NCBI GenBank assembly: GCA_963971575.1
Contig: OZ020617.1
Span: 22,467,403-22,531,402, forward strand
Reading direction: 5' to 3'
DNA: 64,000 nucleotides
Source: Liopterus haemorrhoidalis
Taxonomy: Eukaryota; Arthropoda; Insecta; Coleoptera; Dytiscidae
Shown here: positions 1-11,400 of the stretch, in pieces
Numbering within the stretch: the first letter of the stretch is position 1
How the letters are laid out: each line of letters starts with the position of its first letter
Notes under the pieces: generated by a model
Seen by the model: the letters and a program-made list of their open reading frames with translations, nothing else
Databases searched by the model: none
What the model was told of the DNA's origin: nothing
Translations under genes and position numbers: made by a program

Positions 1-597
1 CATCTTTGCAGGTCTACCGCGTGTGTTACGTTTCGAAGAATCAGTAAAACTCATGTAAAGTTCAAGAAACTTATGTGCGTAAAACTAACAGTACAAAATT
101 GGTCGAGACGGCACGACAATGTTCGCACGATAGGACAGTACACACTCGCGACAAATAATATTTAATTTGAATACGCAATGAGCAATGAATTGGAATGTCC
201 AGCACTTCACGAACGTCTTTCCATAAAATAGTCTCAACAGTTACTGTTACACTTGTAATATAGCCAAAATCACAACACTGTAAAACTTAAAAACTGTAAT
301 ACTTCAACAATTATTCGGGCCACAACGTTGGGTCGCCAGTTATAGAATTGCACTATATTTATATTGCCCGTTAATTAATAAATTGGAATATATAATGATA
401 TATTTATATATATTATAAACAGTTATAAAGTTTTAACAGTTTTACAATAAGAATTCAGTATATAACTATACAAAACACACAATAATTAACTGTCAGAATC
501 ACAACTATTATTATTACAAAACATTCGTTGCTAGGAGACGGTAAATATATAAAATTTAAGATCTAGCGTGTTACAATTTGTATATTGACATTGTGTT
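1..597 (-). mobile_element. Possible LTR retrotransposon end (LTR plus primer-binding site), partial
   Basis: Read on the minus strand, an AT-rich block is followed by TGGCGACCCAACGTTGTGG (within 317-338), which resembles a tRNA-primed binding site of the TGGCGCCCAACG type placed just after an LTR. An AGTTA...TAACT pair bounds about 338-491, which would be a short LTR. Alternatively the LTR could start with the TGTCAATATAC near 597. The internal region would then run off the left edge of the window. No gag or pol frame is visible in the 316 bases available. This is a motif-based guess; finding the partner LTR to the left would be needed to confirm it. Confidence 0.3.
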
Positions 598-1296
598 TCT
601 TTTCTTAAATTTATTATTATTATTATTATTATAGTTCTTAGTATCTCTTTTTTTTTTTTTTTTTCTAAACGAGGCTGTTCTACAAAAATTTTCCCCAGGC
701 CGGTTCTATTACCAGTACGCTATTGCTTCCCACTTCACCTTTCTTCTTGCTGTCGTTATTTGAATTCCAAATCATGCGTTTTTCGTCCGAAAGTCTTCTT
801 CAGAAATCTCATTTCAGTAGTTCTTATTTATATTTTGAATTTTCAGTCATCCGAATTTTATTTTTAGCTGAGTTCCGTATGACTCCGTAGGATACCGTAT
901 TCGAAAATTAAGATATCTTTCAAAACAATTATTATTATTCTACCTCTTACTTGTTATTGAAAAATTAACGCTAGTCATATAAATTTAGGCACGTACACCC
1001 TAGCATTCAATAGATACAAAAATATAAAAGTATAAAATGCATATTGTTCTGAACTGTATGCATTTTATTTGAACTTGTTTTTACATTTGCAAAAGAGTTT
1101 CATGTTTTTATCCGCCACTTTTCAAAGGAGTAATATAGTCGAATTAATAAATATAAAAATATTCTATGTAAATAAATAAAAAAATAATGAACATCGTATA
1201 ACTTGGCATATGTATCAATTAACTTATGATTGGCAATTAAATGTAAAAAAATATATTTTACGAAATTTTAAGCAAAATATTTCTTTAAAATGATGT
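598..1296. other. No gene seen; AT-rich with simple repeats
   Basis: This stretch holds an (ATT)n tract near 611-632 and a T run near 648-664. I see no supported reading frame or terminal structure in it. Confidence 0.6.
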
Positions 1297-1440
1297 GACG
1301 AGCTGACCGGCTGACTAAAACTAGAGCTAATACTAGGGCCTTCGTGCCCACGTTTCTCAAAAATAATGGTTACCCTCTAAAACAAAAGCGTGTCTCTGAA
1401 GAGAGAGATTCTCTGAAATAAATAAATAAATAACGCCACT
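1297..1440. repeat. Degenerate dispersed repeat (copy 1)
   Basis: The sequence around 1305-1420 shares several ordered blocks with 6374-6500: GGCTGAC, a block around GACTAGGGCTTTAGTGCCC, CTCAAAAATAATGGTT, GCTCTAAAACAA, and a block rich in TCTCTGAA. It ends in an (AAAT)n run. The two copies are clearly related but eroded. The type of element is unknown. Confidence 0.55.
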
Positions 1441-2360
1441 CTAAAAAATGGTAAGTTTAAAATGAACATAAATTTGAACAAATAAAATTAAATTTAGCTT
1501 CCAGGAGATAATACGGTTTCAAATATAATTATGCTTCTAATTACCTTTAGACAGGTACAAAGCACCTAGGAAAATTAATATGATATACAAAATGTGTTGT
1601 CGTGTAAATATACCATCGTACAAATGTTTGGCATATAAAATGTTTGGCGTATAATTTTCTACTCATATAAATGATGGCGTGTAAGTCTCCGTCGTACAAA
1701 TGAAGTGTAGAAAATTCCGCCCACGTTATTTAGCTAGCTTATTTAATTTTCTGTACCCTTACTGTACAGCCTTTCTTAAATTAATGAAAAGTCATCCAAA
1801 ATTAATTTACATTCCCTGTATTTTAAAAATAAATTGTAATTAATTTCTTTCAAAGGATCTAATCATAATTATGTCTAAATCAATGATAATTAACAACCCC
1901 TCATTAATTTACTTTTTAATTAAACAGAAAATGTCAAGCAATCAGACAGATTTTTGGTACGTTGCAGCATTCACAAAAATGCTATAAATTTTATTTTATC
2001 ACCACCTGTGTCACGACAGATCTTGACGATCACGACCCTCACTAACAAATTTGTGATAACACTATCGTTTACAGTAATAACGCGTAGACGGCAAGACATA
2101 TTGCTACACATGAATAGTCTGTTACAGAGTGTAGGAACAAAAATAATAATATTATGAATAAAAAGCGCGCTGAAATAGACATTTGTTAAAATTACATTTA
2201 GGTTTTTACGTAAATTTTAAGAGTTTTATTTTGATATCCCACTATTATTTTTCATAAAATATATCCACGCTGAAATAGCGAAAAAATACATGACCATTAT
2301 TTTCTTTATTATTAATGAAAAGCATAAAGGTATATTTTTTAAATTGTATTATACATATTA
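1441..2360. other. No gene seen
   Basis: AT-rich sequence without a supported gene. Loosely repeated phrases containing GTACAAATG and GGCRTATAA occur around 1595-1700. The reading frames here are short and have no recognisable motif. Confidence 0.6.
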
Positions 2361-3235
2361 AAAAATTGATGTGAAGTGTGAATATTCACACATTTAGGGT
2401 TTCGCAGGTATATAATAAATGAAGGCGGTATGCTGAGTGTGTAGGACAAATTTTACTTTGTAGTAATCACGGCAAACTGAACGATATTTTTAAAATAATT
2501 TATCGTCTGTTAATCATATAATAAGACTGGTTATTAAATTTACGCTCTTAAAAATTAAATACAACATTTGTCAAAATATAACTAGAATTTTGACAAAATA
2601 ATTTCAACATAATGAAAATGCAAAAAAAAAACAGAAAAAATAAAATTCGTTCCGTACTCGAACTCGAAACCCTTCGTTTTCCAGCTTACGACACCATTGC
2701 TCTAACCCATTAAGCTATCGCACTCCTTGCATGTGAGTGTCTTACATTGGTATAACTTTTGTACTTTGTGAACCAAAAACCACCAAAAATGCGTTATTTT
2801 CGGAAAACATAATCTGATCAAAAATCCCTGTTGTACTATTTCGGTTCACACCAATATACATTACTTAGAATTTTTTTAGATTTTTAGTTTAAACCATCTG
2901 GGCTACAGGGTGCGGGACAAAATTTTTTATTTACAATTTTGGCAAAAATCGCATCAAAATAATTTATTCTGCAAAAATAAAAATTTGATCGTTAATCCAC
3001 GTCTTAAGGGCTTTCATTTGATACCCTACTCAGAATTTAAAAAAAATATTTTTGTTTTCGATGAGCACATATTTGTTTATATTTTTAGGGGGGTATGTTT
3101 TTTAGAGGTTTTAGTATTTTTCCTATGTGCGGGTCAAAGAGTTGTATAAGCATGCCAAATTTCAACTCTCTAGGTTTAGCCATTTGGCTACAATTTTTAC
3201 CGAACAGACAGACAGACAGTATAACGTATATTACG
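2361..3235 (-). mobile_element. R900 dispersed repeat, copy 1
   Basis: A ~875 bp unit that matches 42527-43437 in reverse complement over nearly its whole length, and also matches 16149-17079 plus 20944-21068. Read in the orientation of the other copies it has a (GTCT)n tract (3222-3235 here), a core containing a tRNA-like block, and a terminus with the palindrome GTGTGAATATTCACAC preceded by a sequence inverted relative to the start of the family. The (GTCT)n-side outer end is missing in this copy. It encodes no protein. The layout resembles non-autonomous Helentron/DINE-1-like elements (inference). Confidence 0.75.
2645..2728 (-). promoter_or_regulatory. tRNA-like block (A-box and B-box) inside R900 copy 1
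   Basis: On the minus strand TAGCTTAATGGGTTAGAGCA (2698-2717) fits a tRNA D-arm/A-box. GAGTTCGAGTAC, at about 2652-2663, fits a B-box. The spacing is that of a tRNA-type RNA polymerase III promoter. A full cloverleaf with paired acceptor ends is not evident, so this is a tRNA-derived module, not a tRNA gene. Confidence 0.5.
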
Positions 3236-5484
3236 GCCAGACTCCAGCGTTATATAGTTGGCATACGCCAGCGTCCGCTCAGCTCTCTGATCGGTCGCTA
3301 AAAACCTAAATGGGGAAAAATATGAATTCCGTAACCACTGTGAAGTGACTCCAGCGGCTATCAGCTGTCCAGGGCAAGGTAGAAGGCCGCCAGCCCAGTC
3401 TAGAGGTAGATGTGACTATGCAGGGTGGTCCTGTAATTACCAATACCTATGTGCGGCCTAAAATTTATACGGCGCCAGTCACCTCGCTTCTACTGCCCTA
3501 AATTCTGGAAGAAAAATAAAACCCCAGGGGAAGGAATAGAGTTCTCGTAATAGAAACACCAAAATTTTCAATAACAAAATTTATTTACCAAAAAAAAATA
3601 ACAAGATAAATTTACGAAATTATTCACACTGCAAGGTGTTCATAAGGAACTACCACAATATCCTTTTACTAACAATTATCCAAAAATATCAAACACTGGA
3701 TCAGACTAACAACAGTCGGAATCCAAGTGAAACTCAAACTATTTAAACATACAATACAATTTAAATTAACTCTGTGGTATAAATACCCAGTAACGGGGAA
3801 TTGGATTACTTTCGTTACAACTGCCCTAGGGCTGCGTGAACTTCTGCACGGGAATTATACCACAATGACTGTCTACGGTGAAGTGGTGGCTGTATTCCTT
3901 GTGGTAATACAGTCGGAAAAAGGTCCTGAAGAAGTTTAGAATCGGGAAGCAAGCGCTTATCCAAACCCCGATTGAAATTTTTACAATACTAACTCTCTCT
4001 CGCCTTAATACTAGTGAAATCCCAGTCAGTCTATTGGCAACGAAGTCGCGTTGATTCAAGAATCCATCGTTGCCAAGAGACTGACTCCATATATCCCCTT
4101 TTACTCTTAAAAACCCGTGATACGTCAACAAAAAAAAAAATATTTATCGAGAAAAAAAAATTAATGAAGACTGGCCAAGGAAAGTAAAAAAAAAACAATG
4201 CTTGTGGCTGAGGTTCTGCCCGATTGAAGTTAACGTTAGTACCCTCCCAAGATTAATACAAACCCGATCCTTGATAACGTGAACAGCAAGTAACACGAAT
4301 ACTTGACCAGTAGGTATTCAAAGTAAGGAGTAACCTGTGTGTTTGAGAGCTAATTCACAACCTCGAGTTATCAAGGAAAATACTTTACGGACAGACTGAA
4401 TTTACATTACGCGGCAACAATTTAATATGAGCGACTCGTGAACAAAAATTATTGTACCTCCAAAAATATTTACGGTGGCGACACACCCAACCGTACACGC
4501 AACAGCGTACTCAATAAATCCAAATCCATCTCAATAACTCAAAAATATCTCAAGATATAACAAAACTTGAGAAACCTCAATGCATTTCAGCTAATAATAC
4601 AGTACAAATAATAACACACACTTAATAATCATGGCCATAACTCATAAGGGTGTACCAGACGCAGCCCTACACTATTAACGTTAAGAATCACAAAATAAAC
4701 ATCCCCAAACGGGAATTCCAATACGTTAATAGGGCAGGATTGCTTCCATTACAAAATCTCAAAACATTTCCAAAATATACTTAGCTGAAACACAGTAATT
4801 CTCGCAACACCCTGCAGAAACAGGTCTCAAATGATACTATAATTTTCGCGCTACATCTTCCACGGATCGCTCCAAAATCGGCTCTTCAACCCTTACATGT
4901 GGGGGGGGGAACAATATATCTCCTCGGACGCAGGATTCTCCCTCGAGAACTAATGCTCGTTTCCAGCCCTTACATGCTGCCACTAGATTTACAAAATACA
5001 AAGAAATACCTTACATTAGAACTCTGGATTATTCAAAACTGATTAGCGGGTAATACTGTATAAAAGAAACATACCTTGGTGTTTAAGTGGCTAATCATCG
5101 TAATTCAATTGCCATCTAGGGGTAGAAAACTCCTATTTCCGACATAAGTCGCGTTTTGGACCTCCAAAACATGATGTATCACGTGCCTTTTCCGCTTTAG
5201 CGAATCCACAGGTAACCAGTATACATTCTCAAATACTTTCACAAAAACTTGTGGATTAAAATTTGGCACATGTTACTGAGTCTCAACCCCTTAGGGAACC
5301 TTTATACTTGAATTACGACGTTGAAGAGACAAAATGGCATGTCACATTCCATTTTATATGTCCCTCTCTCCCCACTAACCGCAGGTGGACACTAACCACG
5401 TGGACAGAACCACGTGACTCAGACAGTTATCAAAAATGACAACATTCTGCCTTATCGGCGTTTGTAAATTACGAACGTCAAAAC
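3236..5484 (-). other. Unclassified stretch; possible LTR-type remnant at its right end
   Basis: No long reading frame occurs over 2.2 kb, although base composition is slightly less AT-rich than its surroundings. On the minus strand 5484-4985 contains a TATA-like GACATATAAAATGG and ends with TAGTGGCAGCATGTAAGGG, which could be an LTR end plus primer-binding site. The phrase CCCTTACATG occurs twice (near 4890 and 4965). Near 3565 is a poly(A)-signal-like block. These hints suggest a degraded LTR element, but no coding domain supports it. Confidence 0.25.
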
Positions 5485-5840
5485 ATTATATATTTTACAA
5501 GTAGTAAGTATGTTCCTCATATACGTAATACATGCTAATAGTCTGTAATTTCCAGGTTCTAATGAAGTATTCATACTCCAAAATGCAAAAAAAGTGATTA
5601 TTCCCATGTGTCAAAATGACATAACCTAAAAATTTGACAGAAGTAGAGAATTCAGATGTTAATTTATATTTCTGTAGCAAGAACGGCTACTTTTAAGTAG
5701 ATTGTCAGGACGTTAGTCAGTTGGTTTCGCAAAAATACACAATACTGTATCCTTTAATGATAATAGCATAAGTTTTTGTACGTTAAGGTAGGTTAGTGTA
5801 AGTTAGTTTTATAAGCGGTGTTGTCAGCTAAAATAGGCCG
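5485..5840. other. No gene seen
   Basis: AT-rich sequence. The longest minus-strand frame (5495-5680) has no recognisable motif. Confidence 0.6.
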
Positions 5841-5842
5841 TA

Positions 5843-5940
5843 ACAACAGACAGACAGACAGACAGACAGACAGAGAGAGAGACGACAAAATGACGGTATA
5901 AGGGTTTTTTGGTCATACCTACAAAACCCTAAAAATGAAA
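5843..5940 (-). repeat. R900 terminal fragment with (GACA)n
   Basis: The (GACA)n tract followed by GACGACAAAATGACGGTATA and a block ending CATACCTACAAAACCC is the reverse complement of the outer end of R900 (compare 16149-16263 and 42527-42604). Only the terminal ~100 bp is present. It could be the missing end of copy 1, separated by later insertion of 3236-5840, or an independent fragment. Confidence 0.65.
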
Positions 5941-6011
5941 CTTTCCTTCTATTTAATAGTGTATTTATTATAATACTGGTTGTAACATTTCTATCTGCAA
6001 TGTAGTTTCAT

Positions 6012-6047
6012 CAGCAGCAAGTGAATTTGCAGCAGCACTTGCTGCTG
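6012..6047. repeat. Imperfect-loop hairpin, 12-bp stem
   Basis: CAGCAGCAAGTG at 6012-6023 pairs perfectly with CACTTGCTGCTG at 6036-6047 across a 12-nt loop that is itself CAG-rich. No function can be assigned. Confidence 0.6.
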
Positions 6048-6353
6048 CTGAGATTGGTTACAATTTCTACCGTACAAGCAGATAGACACTATTATGAATA
6101 GAGAGCGGAGATTATTTGGTCAAGTGGAATAATTGAGATACAGACGTTTGATTATTTTCCGCATGCGTTAGATTATCTGCCGCTTTTATTGTCTTTTCCC
6201 TTTCGAATTCTGCTCCTTTCTAATAAAACTGTCGACCTTAATGACGCTATGAGTTTATTGCTCATACCTACAAAATCCTGAAAAGGCATCGTCCAAACGT
6301 GGCATTTGGTTTATCATAAAGGTAATTTAATTCATAATTCTAACAACTGCACC

Positions 6354-6640
6354 CAGTGCCGGATTAAGAGGCGGGCTGACCGGGCGCCAAAACTAAGGCT
6401 GAGACTAGGGCTTTAGTGCCCGCGATCTCAAAAATAATGGTTCCGCTCTAAAACAAGAGTGCCTCTCTGAATAAGAGCATTCTCTGAAAAACGCATTCCT
6501 AATTTTTTTTAAAGTGCCCCATTGAAACAAAAATAACCCACGCCAAAATAGAACTCTCCTATGGAATTAAAAAGAAGCGCCTGAATGGAAAAAGAGCACT
6601 CTTCTGAATAATAATATCCATCTGAAAAAGTGCTCTTTCC
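6354..6640 (+). repeat. hAT-like terminus and degenerate repeat (copy 2)
   Basis: The block begins CAGTGCCGGATTAAG, which is a typical hAT-family terminal sequence, and continues with the blocks shared with 1297-1440. No matching right terminus with a target duplication was found. The end near 9740-9777 is GC-rich and inverted-looking but a poor match. I therefore call only the left end. Confidence 0.4.
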
Positions 6641-6854
6641 TCAAAGAAGTGTCATTCTCAATAAAAAATTTCTAGACAAAGATAATTCTATGGCACTAAA
6701 TTATTTGTTATCAATAGGAAATTATAGTTCACAACAATTATTCATTGGTTTTCTCAGATATATTTTGATTTATTTCGTATTTATTTACAAAATATCAAAA
6801 TTGCTTAAAAAACAAATCAAAGTTCTTTTAATACAGAAAAAGGTATGATAACAA

Positions 6855-7222
6855 TAATGAAACAAAAACTCAACAAGAAATGGCTAGAAGATTGGCAAAT
6901 GGAAAGAAATAGCAAACTAAGGTGGTTAAACCAAAGCATTGATCCATGGATAGTGAACAGCTGTAGAAAGGCTCAAACTTTAACATACATAGAGTTGGAC
7001 ATACACGGTTAACACACGCTCACATTTTTCAACAGCAAGAACCGCCACAGTGCGAAGGATGTCAAACAACGCTGACCGTGGAACACTTCGTCATGGAATA
7101 CACAAAATACAAAAATAAAAGAGAAAATAACGAGGTACTAATAACATTAAGGAATTCGTAAGAAACGACAACAGTAACATAACCAAAATAATAAATTTTC
7201 TAAAATATAAAATCATTTTTCA
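6855..7222 (+). pseudogene. I-like non-LTR retrotransposon, C-terminal fragment of ORF2
   Basis: Translated in pieces, this stretch gives the region downstream of RNase H in I/R1-type ORF2: a W..DW-type stretch, then a RIGHTRLTHAHIF-like motif (frame broken), then C-x2-C...H zinc-knuckle residues (CEGCQTTLTVEHF). At least one stop and one frameshift interrupt it. It ends just before an (AT)n tract at 7225-7275, which may have replaced its tail. The family resembles, at low identity, the fragment at 60390-61920. Confidence 0.6.
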
Positions 7223-7223
7223 T

Positions 7224-7276
<53 letters not shown>
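7223..7276. repeat. (AT)n microsatellite
   Basis: An uninterrupted AT dinucleotide run follows the non-LTR fragment. Confidence 0.9.
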
Positions 7277-7277
<1 letters not shown>

Positions 7278-7419
7278 AATGTATATAGGTAAGTATTTGT
7301 AAACTTGTAATGTCAATCTATATTAATAGAATTGCAGGCTATATCTATTTTTTTTTCGGTCTCATATTTAGTTTCTACACATTTCAGATGATAATAAGAC
7401 AATATCCGCAAAAAAATCA

Positions 7420-8400
7420 ATGTTTGTCTGTCTGTCCGAGATTCACGCAAAAAGGGCTAGACATATTTTTACGAATTTTGCTATGGTGATACAGTTAAAC
7501 CAGAATTCGAAAATAGGCTATAAAGCATTTAATTTTTTTTTTATTAGGATGGTGTTTCGGGGTTAAAACTATTTATTATAAAACTTAAAATATCCCCCTT
7601 ATTATTGACTTAATAGAAAAATATATACAACAAAAATTGTTTATAGTAAGAAAATAAATCTTTTTTGTTCAATTAGATGAATATTTGGGAAGTTATGGAG
7701 GACACTCTTAAACCAAAATCTGCATATATCTCCCTTATTATTGACTTAACAGCAAAATCATATATGACAAAAATAGTTTATAAAAAGAAAATAAATCTTC
7801 TTATCTTTTCATTTAGATGAATATTTAAACAATTACAGGAGACACTTTAAAGCTAAACTTTTGAAATATCTCCCTTATTATTGAATTACTAGCGAAAATG
7901 TATTTAATAAAAATTATTTATAAGAAAACAATTGAATATTTAGGGAGTTACAAGGGTGTACACCCTAAAACTAAAATCTTAAAATATATCACTTATTATA
8001 TACTTTACATCAAAAATATATATGAGAGGAAAAATTTTCTTTTCTCTTTAACGCAGTTTTTAATAAGAAGGAGAAAAGAGGAGAGTTACTTATAAGGTTT
8101 AAATATCTCATTTATCATTTACTAAACAGCAAAAATGAATATGAGAAAATAAACTATTCCTCTCTGTTTAATGCTGTTTATACTAGAATATATATTTGGG
8201 TAGATATGGGGAGAGCTACCTATAAACGAAGTATTTCAGTTATTATTAACTTAACATCAAATATATATATATAAAAGAGTGGTTTAGAATAAACGAACGA
8301 TTATCTTGTGTTCTACTTGAAACAGAAATAACTCACTTATCATTAACGTTACAGCAAAATACATATACATTACAAAAACCGTAGGAACTACGGATACTCC
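7420..8400. repeat. Degenerate tandem array, unit about 125 bp, preceded by (GTCT)n
   Basis: The phrase ATATCTCCCTTATTATTGA and its variants recur at about 7591, 7728, 7866, 7985, 8105 and 8235. Each is followed by a CAAAA-rich block, a TTTATAAGAAAATAAA-type block and a GAATATTTGGG block. That gives six or seven diverged units of roughly 120-137 bp. Upstream lies GTTTGTCTGTCTGTCCG (7421-7437). The divergence between units indicates an old array. (GTCY)n plus an internal minisatellite is the layout of Helentron-associated elements (inference). Confidence 0.65.
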
Positions 8401-8669
8401 AACTAGTATAATATAAAATTGTATTACTATATATCATGTAAAATGGAAATGTACCTACTCATAATTTTAAAATAATATAATCACTACAAGGTTCCATTAA
8501 CCTCAGCAGTTGATGCACCTAAATACACTCAAAGAAAAAAAAAAAAAAGTAACAGGCATATATAAACTTTTATTGTAGACGAATCGAAAATATTTTGTTA
8601 TAATTAGCAGTTTGGCAAAAAGCAAAATATGTTTTGCAGAGACAAATTTTCTGAGAATTCAAAACTAAT

Positions 8670-9562
8670 AGGTTAACCCAATATTGCAAAAAACAAGTTA
8701 TACTTAAATTTAACTAAATGTGTAGTTGTTACATTCACTCGTAACTTCAACGCAATGTTACTTAACTATAAAATTAACGACAATTCGCTTGAGCATAAGA
8801 ACACAATTAAAGACCTCGGAGTTACACTTGACTCAAAACTACTTTTCAACAAACATATTAATATCACAATCAAACACTGTTACAAAATGATAGGATTTAA
8901 TTTCACACTTGTAAACACTTTAATAAACCAGAACCTTTCTTACTTCTTTTCAACACGCTAGTACGTAGTAAATTAGAATATGGATCAATCGTATGGAATC
9001 CAATTTATGAAAAATACATTAAAATTCTGGAAGCTGTACAAAGGAGATTTTTGTATATATTATTCTGTAAATTTAAACTAGATCCAGTATGCTATATAGA
9101 TAGACTTGCTTACTTCAACATGTTATCGCTTGAAAGTAGACGAACTCTGTTAGATATGATGTTTTTATATAAAGTTTTTAATAATTATGTATATTCAAAC
9201 CTATTCATTGAGTATTTCAACATCCGCGTACCAGGATACCATACACGATCTACCAACATGCTCTTTCGCCTTCCTAGGTGCAACAGCAACTATTGCATGA
9301 ACTCTCCTATCAACAGAATTATGTCTACTTACAATTCCTTTAGCGAAATTGATATTTTTCACCTTAATTTACAACAATTTAAAAAGGCTTTAAACATGAT
9401 TTTATTGAACTGCTGAATTTATTACTGGTTGTTATGTGTAATTTGTATGCTATTGTTACTTTTGTAAATGTTATATAATAAATTGTAATTGTACCATCCG
9501 TATAATTGGGATTTGTATCCTGTTGGAATGGTCAAATATATAAATAAATAAATAAATAATGT
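8670..9562 (+). pseudogene. CR1/Jockey-like non-LTR retrotransposon, 3' part of reverse transcriptase
   Basis: Frames joined across breaks show the end of an RT: a KCVVVTFTR-like stretch, then IKDLGVTLDSKLLFNKHI, then a block corresponding to LEYGSIVWNP, then a VQRRFLY stretch. The C-terminal region (about 9051-9413) carries SLESRRTLLDMMFLYKVFNN and stops at 9414. There is at least one frameshift near 8950. After the stop, about 120 bp of 3' UTR ends in a (TAAA)n tail at 9538-9560, the usual tail of CR1-type elements. The element is 5'-truncated and has no RNase H domain. Confidence 0.75.
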
Positions 9563-10479
9563 CAAATTCAACATATAGTGAACCACATCACACAGAATAC
9601 ATTGATAATTAGAAGCACCAAGAAAAATAAAACATAACGGATACAAGTAAGAGAAGATCACTTTACTACGTCAAAATAAATTAATGATTTAATAAAAAAT
9701 AAAAAAAAATCGGGCACCACACAAGACGACTTTCGGGGCGCGAGATTACTTTAGTCCAGCCTTACCAGCGCCATGTGTCACCTTCCGTTACTTGAATTAA
9801 AAATATTCAACTATCCATGCCTCACGCTAGTTTTGTTACACAATCGCGTACAAAATCTATACCAAACGAAATCTATTCAATTGCGTAAAGATTTAATAGT
9901 GTAATAATGTGGATTACTCTCTTCTGTACTGCAGTAAAATGCAATTTTATTGCCATTTAAATTGTCAAGTAACTGAACTGTAATTGAAAATGCTTCGGCA
10001 GATTTTATTAAGATTGGGTGCCTGCTTGTGCAAAATATATAAATGTGCTCATATGTTTCCTGTAAAATAAATAGAAAATCTACAGTCATAAAATTTATGT
10101 ACTCATATAATAATAATAGTGCAATTATTATTATTATTATTTTCACAGTGCTTTCATATAAAAGTGGGATAAAACTTAGTTTTATTGTATTATATAAGTA
10201 GTCTCAGAAATATTCAGGTTTCAAGAGCATCGCTAAAGATCGGCCAGATTGGGTGATGGTAAATCGTGTAATAAAAGCAGCAGATAATAAAATATTTTAT
10301 TTACGTATATGTATATGTATATCATACACGATTTTAACTACCCGATTGAGTTAAGCCGACCCAAGGAACATATTTAATTGCTGGAACATCTAAAAGTTTT
10401 TCAATATGAATAACAGCCGGACTTAAAGAAATAGAAGATGAAATCCAGGGACCTGAAGCTGAATTTATTTATCAGGAAA
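9563..10479. other. No gene seen; GC-rich hAT-like end near 9710-9777
   Basis: A short GC-rich block (CGGGCACC...GGGGCGCG...CTTACCAGCGCC) resembles a decayed terminus of a hAT-type element. The rest is AT-rich with an (ATT)n tract near 10126-10141 and no supported frame. Confidence 0.45.
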
Positions 10480-10916
10480 AGAAAAAAAACACTCGGTAGT
10501 TTCGAAGAATAAAACACGTTTATTGATACGTATTTAGGCTTATGAGGCCATCTTCATAAATACAAAGGGTTATAGAAATACATTCATATAAATAGAAAAA
10601 TTACAAACTATGATAGAGGAGAGGGTATTGAAACAAATGTGACTATAATTAGGAAAACCCTATCTGCAAGGTAAAATTATATGAGAGAGAGAGGATTAAA
10701 AGGGATTAAGAAGAGGCGACCATCTAAACTCAACTTGTTCATTCATGAGATTTCTAGACTTAGAAATAGCTTTCTTAATTTCAAATACCTCTAATAAATC
10801 CCATTTTAATCCTTTCGGCTATACATATAAAATTTCAATGTCATCAAAACTAAAAGTATATTTATGTTTAAGCATAAATTTAACTACATTAGACTTATCA
10901 CTATGGTCCAATCTCC
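10480..10916 (-). pseudogene. Penelope-like element, 3' end
   Basis: On the minus strand the frame reads the end of a Penelope-like protein: a KSNVVKFMLKHKYTFSFDD stretch, then EILYV, an in-frame TAG, then PKGLKWDLLEVFEIKKAI and a LMNEQ-type ending. This is the segment that follows the GIY-YIG nuclease in these elements. Downstream is a non-coding tail containing GAAGATGGCCTCATAAGCC, a phrase typical of Penelope 3' regions, and CAATAAACG. The reverse-transcriptase domain is absent, so the copy is a short 3' fragment with one stop. Classification rests on motif pattern only. Confidence 0.65.
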
Positions 10917-11400
10917 ACTAGTGGCAAAGGGAGACCTCCGTTAGACTTGCCTGACCATTTAAACCGAAAAAAAGGGGTTTGCCCGAACCCTATTGTATGT
11001 AAAAAAAAAAAATTGGAAAAAAGAATTGGAATTTAGGTAAATCTTCAAAAATACATCGACTTATGTTCTATACTAATTTTTGTTCAAAGCTTGGTTTACT
11101 AGTAACGATTTTTTAAAAAATTTAATAACTTCCGTTTCCGGCTTCGGATCTTCATAAAAAACAATAGGGTTCTTCCCAATTAATAGGAGAATTGTTTAGT
11201 ACCTACTAGGATGTAGTCTCTAAGTTGAACCGTTCTTGAGTTATCGTGTATAAACACACACACACACATACGGACGGCACTTCGAAAATAGGTTTTTTGG
11301 ATTCCCTGAACTATGAAACGTGGTCATCAGTCAAAATCTCGACATCGCAAATTTTCGCGATTATAATACTTACCCCTTATATATTAAGGTCGGGCAAGTA
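10917..11400. other. No gene seen; possible old repeat with (CA)n
   Basis: The region contains GTATAAACACACACACACAC followed by ACGGACGGCA, a phrase pattern common in dispersed insect repeats. There is no terminal structure or frame. Confidence 0.4.

Noticed and set aside
2645..2728. Functional tRNA gene
   Set aside because: A- and B-box words are present, but I could not pair an acceptor stem or anticodon arm, and the block recurs inside a dispersed repeat.
3826..4131. 101-codon minus-strand frame as a gene
   Set aside because: No domain, no supporting context, and composition like the surrounding non-coding DNA.
6354..9777. One large hAT element spanning the I-like and CR1-like fragments
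   Set aside because: The left end is hAT-like, but the right candidate end (near 9777) pairs poorly, and the flanking 8-mers do not match.
10210..10480. Possible coding stretch near the Penelope fragment
   Set aside because: No motif in any frame; only AT-rich sequence.
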